A stretch of DNA of 37,330 nt. Source: MADRE2 sp964397015 (GTDB lineage Bacteria > Desulfobacterota > Desulfobacteria > Desulfobacterales > Desulfobacteraceae). The notes below the pieces were generated by a model. The model worked only from the letters and a program-made list of their open reading frames with translations, was not told where the DNA came from and did not search any database. The stretch lies in NCBI GenBank assembly GCA_964397015.1, contig CAYNHL010000021.1, forward strand, positions 1 to 37,330, written 5' to 3'. Position 1 is the stretch's first letter; each line of letters starts with the position of its first letter. Below are positions 31,940 through 37,330 of this stretch, one piece after another. The position numbers were made by a program, and so were the translations under genes.

Positions 31940-32716
31940 TTACACTCCAAAACTTTTCAATAAAGATCCTGAAAGCAGGTGCCATCCATCTACAAGAACA
32001 AAAAGCATGAGCTTGAACGGCAATGAAATCATGATCGGCGGCAGCATCATCATCCCCATGGCCAGGAGTACGGAGGCCACAACCATGTCGATCACCAGAA
32101 AAGGGATGTACAAAACAAATCCTATCAAAAACGCGGTTTTGAGTTCACTTATGACATAGGCCGGGATCAGGACCAGCAATGATACATCATCCCGTGTCTG
32201 TGGTTTGTCGATATCCGCACCTTTTACAAAAAGGGCAAGGTCCGCCTCTCGGGTGTTGATCAAAAGGTACCTGCGGATGGGAACCTGGGCGTTTTCAAAG
32301 GCTTCATCATACCCGATCTGTCTTTCCAGATAAGGGTTCAGTGCCTGCTCATAAACATCTGTCGCCACAGGTTTTATGATAAAAAAGGTCATGAAAAGCG
32401 CAAGACCGACAATCACCTGGTTCGGAGGGCTGGACTGGGTTCCCATGGCCTGTCTTAGAAAGTGGAACACAACCACCAGGCGGGTGAACGGTGTCATTAA
32501 AATGAGAATGGCCGGGGCCAGGGCCAGGATGGTCAGCAATGCGATGATTTCCAGCACTACCGCCACCTCTTCGGGCGAGGTGGCGGTTTCCATGTTCAAT
32601 TCCAGCGAAGGAATGGGGAATGTCACGGCCAGAGCCGCGTTAGACCACAACAGCACGATACATATGACTGCAAGTGAAATCAGTCCTGATTTGAATATGC
32701 ACCGTGTCATGTTCAC
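31940..32716 (-). CDS. fliP: Flagellar export gate protein FliP
   Basis: A 258-aa membrane protein with a cleavable-looking N-terminal signal (SLAVICIVLLWSNAALA), then the family block LALAPAILILMTPFTRLVVVFHFLRQAMGTQSSPPNQVIVGLALFMTFF. The second half has LVLIPAYVISELKTAFLIGFVLYIPFLVIDMVVASVLLAMGMMMLPP. The frame opens with a GTG overlapping the fliO stop (GTGA). An ATG two codons later (32710) is a possible start. FliP forms the pentameric core of the gate with FliQ and FliR, encoded next. Confidence 0.97.
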   Translation of the reverse strand: MNMTRCIFKSGLISLAVICIVLLWSNAALAVTFPIPSLELNMETATSPEEVAVVLEIIALLTILALAPAILILMTPFTRLVVVFHFLRQAMGTQSSPPNQVIVGLALFMTFFIIKPVATDVYEQALNPYLERQIGYDEAFENAQVPIRRYLLINTREADLALFVKGADIDKPQTRDDVSLLVLIPAYVISELKTAFLIGFVLYIPFLVIDMVVASVLLAMGMMMLPPIMISLPFKLMLFVLVDGWHLLSGSLLKSFGV

Positions 32717-33102
32717 TTTGCCTTCTGTTCCGGGCTTTGACTGGAAAAGGATTTTATTCCGGAAGACGTTAATTTTTCAGCCATGAAATCTGAAAATGAC
32801 CTTGGAGACGGTGAATCCTTCAGGGACTCCACACTATCTGGATCTACACTTGAAAGGGTTGAAATTGCATTGGGTGTCACACCGATCAGCAGCACCTGGT
32901 CCACCGCCTTGACCAGGACCAGCTTTTCCTTGGGAGAAAGATGGTGGATACCCAGGATTTCAATCAGGTTATGCTGCCCTGCCCTGCGTTTGACCGAAAA
33001 GCGCTTGACCAGGTAAAACCCGAGTAGAATCATGGATAACACCACAAAAAGCATGCCGAACATCCTGGCAAAGGAAATCCATATATCCGCCGTGGTGTTC
33101 AT
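32713..33102 (-). CDS. fliO: Flagellar biosynthesis protein FliO
   Basis: A 129-aa protein with one N-terminal membrane helix (ISFARMFGMLFVVLSMILLGFYLVKRF) and a small cytoplasmic domain: QHNLIEILGIHHLSPKEKLVLVKAVDQVLLIGVTPNAISTL, the usual FliO pattern. The C-terminal 40 residues are Ser-rich and variable. FliO helps FliP assemble. It overlaps fliN by one base (TGATG) and fliP by 3-4 bases, in the standard fliN-fliO-fliP order. Confidence 0.92.
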   Translation of the reverse strand: MNTTADIWISFARMFGMLFVVLSMILLGFYLVKRFSVKRRAGQHNLIEILGIHHLSPKEKLVLVKAVDQVLLIGVTPNAISTLSSVDPDSVESLKDSPSPRSFSDFMAEKLTSSGIKSFSSQSPEQKAK

Positions 33103-33443
33103 CAGCCTGCCGTCAATGACTTTACCCGGTCAATGGGAGTGATGATGTCGGTAAGACGTACACCGAACTTTTCGTTCACCACAACCACCTCGCCCCGGGC
33201 TATCAACTTATGATTGATATACACGTCCAGCGGCTCTCCTGCCAGTTTGTTCAATTCTATAATCGATCCCTGGCCAAGCTGGAGCAGATCATTTACCAGC
33301 ATTTTTGTTTTTCCGAGTTCCACGGAGAGTTCCAGCGGTATATCCAGGATAAAATCCAGTTCCCGCTCACCGCGCTCTTCAGTGGTTTCTTCGGCGCTTT
33401 CCTGGTTTTTTTCAACATCATTGGTGTCGTTGTTTTCAGCCAT
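33102..33443 (-). CDS. fliN: C-ring switch protein FliN
   Basis: A 113-aa protein with an acidic, disordered N-terminus (about 30 residues) and the SpoA domain: LDFILDIPLELSVELGKTKMLVNDLLQLGQGSIIELNKLAGEPLDVYINHKLIARGEVVVVNEKFGVRLTDII, near-canonical FliN. It forms the base of the C-ring and binds FliH of the export ATPase complex. The ATG at 33443 lies just after the fliM stop (TGACATG). An in-frame GTG four codons upstream inside fliM is an alternative. Confidence 0.97.
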   Translation of the reverse strand: MAENNDTNDVEKNQESAEETTEERGERELDFILDIPLELSVELGKTKMLVNDLLQLGQGSIIELNKLAGEPLDVYINHKLIARGEVVVVNEKFGVRLTDIITPIDRVKSLTAG

Positions 33444-33444
33444 G

Positions 33445-34440
33445 TCAATTCTCACAATCTGTTGTTAGTTTTTCAATGACCTGAAAAGCCTGGAACCCTC
33501 TTTTCACCCCGATATATCCCTTGAGCTTTTCCAGCCCGCTGTCCAGGTAACAGGTAATGGGTTCGCTGACATCGGTATCAAGCTGGATCACGTCACCCTT
33601 TTGCATATATATCAGCCTTTCCCCCGTTATCTGGGCTTTTCCCACTTCAATGGTCAGTTCCACCTCTGATTCGAGGATCACTTCCCGGATCATTTTGCGC
33701 CAGGTGGTATCAATTTCCTCGGCTTCGGTCTGAACCCCTGACGACAGCTTGTGCCGCATAGGTTCGATCATGGAATAGGGGTAACAGACCACCAGGTTGC
33801 CGGCGGACTGTTCCAGCTCTATTTCAAATCGGGTGACGATCACGAGATCAGTAGGAAGTACAATGGCAGTAAACTGCGGGTTCATCTCAGACCTTATCAG
33901 TGATGCCCTTACCGGCTCGATGGGTGCCCATGCGGCTTCAAGATTTCTGAGTACAGCCACGACGGCCTTTTCGATCATGACCTCTTCGATATTGGTGAAC
34001 TCCCGGCCTTCGACCCTGGCCTTTCCAAGTGCTTCGCCGCCGAAAAAAGTATCGATCAGGTTGTATACCAGCTGGCTTTCCAGGACGATCAGTCCATGCC
34101 CCCTCAAAGGCTCCATCCGGAAAACGTGGAGGCTTGTCGGAACCGGAAGGCTGCGGACAAATTCCGAAAATTTCAATGTATCAAAGGGGTTGGCACTTAC
34201 ATCCACATTGGTCTGCAGCATTGATGACAATGTAGCCCTGACCTCCCTGGACAGGCGCTCGTTGATAACGTCAAAGGTCGGCATCCGCGCCCGGACCACC
34301 TTGTCCTGGCTGGTAAAATCATAAGCCATGACACCGTCGGCTGTTTCTGCCTTGGATGTGTCCGCCTCGGTTTCAACCTCGCCTGAATCCAGTCCATCCA
34401 GTAGACTGTCAACTTCATCCTGTGATAGAATCTCGCTCAT
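33445..34440 (-). CDS. fliM: Flagellar motor switch protein FliM
   Basis: A 331-aa C-ring protein. The N-terminal CheY-P-binding peptide MSEILSQDEVDSLLDGL is intact, followed by a variable acidic linker and the CheC-like middle domain (FDVINERLSREVRATLSSML, then GHGLIVLESQLVYNLIDTFFGG). The C-terminal SpoA domain has EVELTIEVGKAQITGERLIYMQKGDVIQLD. FliM transmits chemotaxis signals to motor direction. Its N-terminal motif is repeated five times in the FliL-like protein of the same operon (23230-24846). It begins 7 bases after fliL. Confidence 0.97.
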   Translation of the reverse strand: MSEILSQDEVDSLLDGLDSGEVETEADTSKAETADGVMAYDFTSQDKVVRARMPTFDVINERLSREVRATLSSMLQTNVDVSANPFDTLKFSEFVRSLPVPTSLHVFRMEPLRGHGLIVLESQLVYNLIDTFFGGEALGKARVEGREFTNIEEVMIEKAVVAVLRNLEAAWAPIEPVRASLIRSEMNPQFTAIVLPTDLVIVTRFEIELEQSAGNLVVCYPYSMIEPMRHKLSSGVQTEAEEIDTTWRKMIREVILESEVELTIEVGKAQITGERLIYMQKGDVIQLDTDVSEPITCYLDSGLEKLKGYIGVKRGFQAFQVIEKLTTDCEN

Positions 34441-34447
34441 GATGATT

Positions 34448-35029
34448 TCACTGCATTATAAAGTGAGTAAAATAAACGTTCCTGATCTTCACCGTGTCGA
34501 ACCTTTCGTTCAACTTATTGAGTAAAGCATATTTAAACCTGATTTTCCCGTCCGTCCCTCTCAATTCAAGCCATGTATAAGATGAGACCAGGTTTTCCAC
34601 AATGGTCCTGAATTCCGGCAGGGCTGTCATGATTTGATCTTTGTCCTCTTCATCAACCAGTTCCAGAGAAAGGGTAAGGCTGATCCTGCCCATAGGGGTT
34701 GTTCCCTTTAATGGAATACGTTCAAATGGTTCCAAGTGAACAATGTCCTTAAATTCAATTTCCGGCTCTTTTTCCGTTATCTGTATCCTGGTTTCAGCTG
34801 TCTTTTGACCAGCCATATCTTTTTCAGGAAGCGCCTTGGGTTTTGAAATCACGAAAAACCACAGTACGAGGGCAACCACTGCTACCAGGACCAGCACGCT
34901 GGCAGCGATGATAAACAGCAGTTTTACGGAAAACCGCTTTTTGGGTTTGGCATCCGCGTTATCTGTGTCGATATCGTCTGCCTCTTCGAGCAGGACATCA
35001 TCGTTTTCAAATTGATCGTTATCAGCCAA
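34448..35029 (-). CDS. fliL: Flagellar basal-body protein FliL
   Basis: A 193-aa single-pass membrane protein: an acidic cytoplasmic N-terminus of about 30 residues, a membrane helix (about 34-61, LLFIIAASVLVLVAVVALVLWFFV) and a periplasmic FliL domain with VHLEPFERIPL, then RISLTLSLELVDEEDKDQIMTALPEFR. FliL rings surround or stabilise the stators. The start is a TTG at 35029, with AGGAG 5 bases upstream; an out-of-frame ATG sits directly against that site. It is the first gene after the sigma-54 promoter at 35113-35127. Confidence 0.92.
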   Translation of the reverse strand: MADNDQFENDDVLLEEADDIDTDNADAKPKKRFSVKLLFIIAASVLVLVAVVALVLWFFVISKPKALPEKDMAGQKTAETRIQITEKEPEIEFKDIVHLEPFERIPLKGTTPMGRISLTLSLELVDEEDKDQIMTALPEFRTIVENLVSSYTWLELRGTDGKIRFKYALLNKLNERFDTVKIRNVYFTHFIMQ

Positions 35030-35112
35030 AACATCTCCTGAAAAAAAGTATCTTTAATGCGCGGGTTTCTTTGTTTAGGACAAAAATCACTTTTCCCTGC
35101 CCAAGTTAATTA

Positions 35113-35127
35113 GCAAACCCTGTGCCA
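35113..35127 (-). promoter_or_regulatory. Sigma-54 promoter of the 17-gene fliL operon
   Basis: The minus strand reads TGGCACAGGGTTTGC, a full match to TGGCAC-N5-TTGC with correct GG-to-GC spacing. Transcription would start near 35101, about 72 bases before fliL. The genes from fliL to the FlhB-tail paralogue (35029 to 20986) all lie on this strand with gaps of at most about 60 bases and no visible terminator, so one long operon is likely. Confidence 0.87.
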
Positions 35128-35414
35128 AAATATCATGCCGGGCAATAAAAGCATGCTTATACGATTATACGCACCTTGAGCTGAAAACACAAAATGTTTC
35201 AATCAATAAAAATTGTCTGGAAATAAAGATGGTTATGGATCGCAAGGGGTCTATTGAAAAGGCGTGGTGCAGAAGGTCAGAAGAAGGCAACAGGAATACC
35301 GGCATGGAGTGGTTCAGTCAAAAAATTGACAGTTTTCATAAAATTCAATTGACTGAAACGATGGATGACACCATGAATAATATCATGATGTCGTCCATCG
35401 GTTGTTTAAACTGA
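35128..35414. other. Intergenic region between flgE and fliL, with a long imperfect hairpin
   Basis: This stretch, with the sigma-54 promoter and fliL leader beside it, makes a 385-base gap without a clear gene. It holds an imperfect inverted repeat at 35361-35398: 10-bp arms (ATGGATGACA and TGTCGTCCAT), then a C-A mismatch, an inner 5-bp stem (CATGA and TCATG) and a 6-base loop. It lies 17 bases after the flgE stop and may end or protect the flgE transcript, although no U-run follows it on the minus strand. A 61-codon plus-strand frame (35229-35414) has only a weak ribosome site and no recognisable similarity. Confidence 0.45.
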
Positions 35415-37330
35415 TTAACGTTTCATCTGGATTACGGTTTCCATCATGGCGTCCACCGTTGTCACGGTCTTGGAATTTGCCTGGAATCCGCGCTGGGTAG
35501 TGATCATGGCCACAAATTCCTCTGCCATGTCAACATTGGACATTTCCAGGGAATTGGGAGAAATGGTTCCAAGACCGTTTTCACCCGGCCTGTTGGTTAT
35601 GGCTCCCCCGCTGTCACGCGTTTCCCTGAACAGGTTGCCGCCTTCGTTGGACAAACCGTAATTGTTCAAAAATTTTGCCAAACCGACCCTGAACAGCGGG
35701 ATCAGCTGACCATTGGAATACACCCCGGTTATAACCCCGTCAGATGCCACATCCACCCCCTGGAGATCGCCTGCTTCGTAACCGTCCGCATCCTGGTAAA
35801 CCGTGGTGGAGGACCTGGCATACTGGGTGGTGGATAAAGACTGGTTGACAAAATTGTTTTCCGTAAACACACTGCCGAAATCCAGCTCTATTTCATTTTC
35901 CGTGGAACCGAATTCACCGCCCAGAAAGTCGGTGATAAAGGTAAAATAGCCATTCTGGCGGATATCTTCAGTCGGTATCTCGGTCCAGGCCGTAGATCCG
36001 AGTATATCAAAGCCGATCTCGCTGCGGTCTTCGAATGGATCGGAATTGGGACCAAACCGGAGCGGATCTATAAATGAAAACCGGATGTCGTCATCGTCGT
36101 TTTCATTCCCCGAACCGTCAAGATCTATCATGACTTCTGTTTGATCACCTCTTAAAGTGGCATCGGGATACTCCACAGGAGGTACGTCCGGATCAGTGGT
36201 GAAGAGAAACTGGTATCCGGCGGCAATGGGATCCCCTCCTGCCGTAGGATTGAAAACCAGGTCCGTGATATTGTCTGAATCAAAATCTATGGCAAATCCC
36301 TGCAAAGTAGTCACGCCGTCAGTTGTCAGAACAGCGTCTGCATATTCGGCAGGGGGGCTTGGATCGATGTGGAATTCAAGGTTCTGCCCCGCAGCTGTGG
36401 TCAAAGACGAACCAAAGGCATATTCAATGGTTGATGCGCCGCCTGAATCGTCGACCCACAGATTGAAGAGCACATTGGTGTCCGAGCTGCCGGCAGTGTC
36501 CAGTACCAGCGTGGTATTACCAAATGAACCGCTGGTGATATCCGCGCCAGAGGTCAGGGACCAGTGGTCCCCCAGCCAGTGAACTATTGGGAGACCATCG
36601 GCCGTTGTTGTGTATATGGCGCCCTCGCTGCCGGCCGGATCCACCCTCAAAAGGGGATCGTTGGTTGGCACAAAGTTATAGGTACTGGTAAAATCAGCCT
36701 CTCTCAAAGGTTCGTTCCAGTCCCAATCGGTTCCATCATACTGCAGCCTGATATTTTCTGTATACATGGTTACATCCTCGGCATTATTGACTGTCACCAT
36801 ACCGGCCGTGGTGGTCAATGCGCCGCCGGTGTCATTGTAAAGAGTCAGACCTGACACCAGGGTTCCGGCTGAATTGGCTATTTCAGGGTTGCTCCAGTAC
36901 CAGCGTTCCGCAGCCGGGTTCCACACTATGCCAAGATTTGCAGCATCATGGGTCATGACACTGGGATCATTGATCTCCAGCGTGGTGTTGTCATTGGCGG
37001 TGTCACCAAAATACTGAGTGCCCTCTATGCCCTGGATATGCAGATCGTTTCTACCTATGATATCAAACCCGAAAGAATCAGTTGCAACGGCCGGCTGGTC
37101 CATGCGGATCATTATATCCGGCTCCTGGTCATCACCGTCAGGGTTCAAGGCCAGGTGGAGTTCCTGGTCATCCGAATATACGATGGTCGCATTTGCATAG
37201 TTGTCAGGTCTTTCATCTGCCTCGATAAACCCGCTGTTGTCGGCATCCACAAAATCCCACGTATTCCCGTCAAACTCAAAACTGAAGCCGTATCCATCAA
37301 GAGCCATGTTTTCATAGTTCACTATTTCGT
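35415..37330 (-). CDS. flgE: Flagellar hook protein FlgE, C-terminal part (start outside window)
   Basis: At least 638 residues of a large hook protein; the frame is open through the right edge, so the N-terminal rod motif is not visible. The C-terminus is diagnostic: YQDADGYEAGDLQGVDVASDGVITGVYSNGQLIPLFRVGLAKF, then NSLEMSNVDMAEEFVAMITTQRGFQANSKTVTTVDAMMETVIQMKR. Typical FlgE is about 400-ish to 700 aa, so this one is probably much larger. The visible upstream part is Asp-rich. It contains a near-perfect EF-hand-type loop DADNSGFIEADE near its right end, further loops DFDSDNITDL and DLDGSGNENDDD, and repeated FGFDI/IGFDI strands. Similar modules occur in FlgK and FlgL. It ends 385 bases before fliL and is in the same orientation. 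Confidence 0.93.
   Translation of the reverse strand, partial: EIVNYENMALDGYGFSFEFDGNTWDFVDADNSGFIEADERPDNYANATIVYSDDQELHLALNPDGDDQEPDIMIRMDQPAVATDSFGFDIIGRNDLHIQGIEGTQYFGDTANDNTTLEINDPSVMTHDAANLGIVWNPAAERWYWSNPEIANSAGTLVSGLTLYNDTGGALTTTAGMVTVNNAEDVTMYTENIRLQYDGTDWDWNEPLREADFTSTYNFVPTNDPLLRVDPAGSEGAIYTTTADGLPIVHWLGDHWSLTSGADITSGSFGNTTLVLDTAGSSDTNVLFNLWVDDSGGASTIEYAFGSSLTTAAGQNLEFHIDPSPPAEYADAVLTTDGVTTLQGFAIDFDSDNITDLVFNPTAGGDPIAAGYQFLFTTDPDVPPVEYPDATLRGDQTEVMIDLDGSGNENDDDDIRFSFIDPLRFGPNSDPFEDRSEIGFDILGSTAWTEIPTEDIRQNGYFTFITDFLGGEFGSTENEIELDFGSVFTENNFVNQSLSTTQYARSSTTVYQDADGYEAGDLQGVDVASDGVITGVYSNGQLIPLFRVGLAKFLNNYGLSNEGGNLFRETRDSGGAITNRPGENGLGTISPNSLEMSNVDMAEEFVAMITTQRGFQANSKTVTTVDAMMETVIQMKR

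Noticed and set aside
35229..35414. 61-codon plus-strand frame between fliL and flgE
   Set aside because: Weak ribosome site, no promoter, no similarity, and its end lies inside a hairpin next to the flgE stop. Not supported as a gene.
1..37330. tRNA, rRNA, CRISPR arrays, insertion sequences or phage genes
   Set aside because: Looked for on both strands by eye. No cloverleaf, spaced direct-repeat array, transposase or integrase signature was found.

Overview
The window is one continuous flagellar island with two sugar-nucleotide genes at its left edge. The organism is very probably a Gram-negative deltaproteobacterium of the Desulfobacterota, Desulfobacteraceae-like; this is inference, since no 16S or other marker gene is present. 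FlgH and FlgI rings imply an outer membrane. FlhF and FlhG/FleN imply a numerically and spatially controlled, probably polar, flagellum. Sigma-54 and sigma-28 type promoters and a FliW-CsrA pair sit in the same cluster. A run of exactly 100 N at 1640-1739 shows the sequence is a draft scaffold.

Layout, left to right. (1) 1-1133, minus strand: the start of a LegC-type aminotransferase and a LegB-type dehydratase, two early steps of legionaminic-acid-like sugar synthesis, probably for flagellin glycosylation. (2) 1337-3933, minus: a large flagellin of 813 aa once the false scaffold gap is repaired, with a roughly 205-nt structured leader under a strong sigma-28 promoter. (3) 4303-7396, plus: fliD, fliS, a fliT-like gene and flaG. 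(4) 7403-15932, minus: flgN, flgK, flgL, csrA, fliW from a sigma-54 promoter; FlgK (1415 aa) and FlgL (1023 aa) are exceptionally large. (5) 16126-20753, minus: flgF, flgG, flgA, flgH, flgI, flgJ from a second sigma-54 promoter. (6) 20986-35029, minus: a 14-kb, 17-gene operon from a near-perfect sigma-54 promoter: fliL, fliM, fliN, fliO, fliP, fliQ, fliR, flhB, flhA, flhF, flhG/fleN, fliA, a FliL-like membrane protein carrying repeated FliM-type motifs, a small charged protein, a DUF6115/SwrB-like protein, fliK and an FlhB C-terminal-domain paralogue. (7) 35415 to the right edge, minus: the C-terminal part of a large hook protein FlgE.

How the parts work together. Sigma-54 promoters drive the export gate, C-ring, rod, ring and hook-junction genes. 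The big operon makes FliA, which then drives flagellin and fliD from divergent sigma-28 promoters. FliW and CsrA, made with the hook-junction proteins, are positioned to gate flagellin translation through GGA motifs in its leader.

The least ordinary items are: the FliL-like protein with five SQDDIDALL-type repeats on an acidic cytoplasmic arm; a Dx[DN]xDG-type, calcium-loop-like module recurring in FlgK, FlgL and FlgE; five tandem repeats in FlgL; a solenoid-like repeat domain in the flagellin; and the hairpin-rich flagellin leader. No tRNA, rRNA, CRISPR array, insertion sequence or phage gene was seen.
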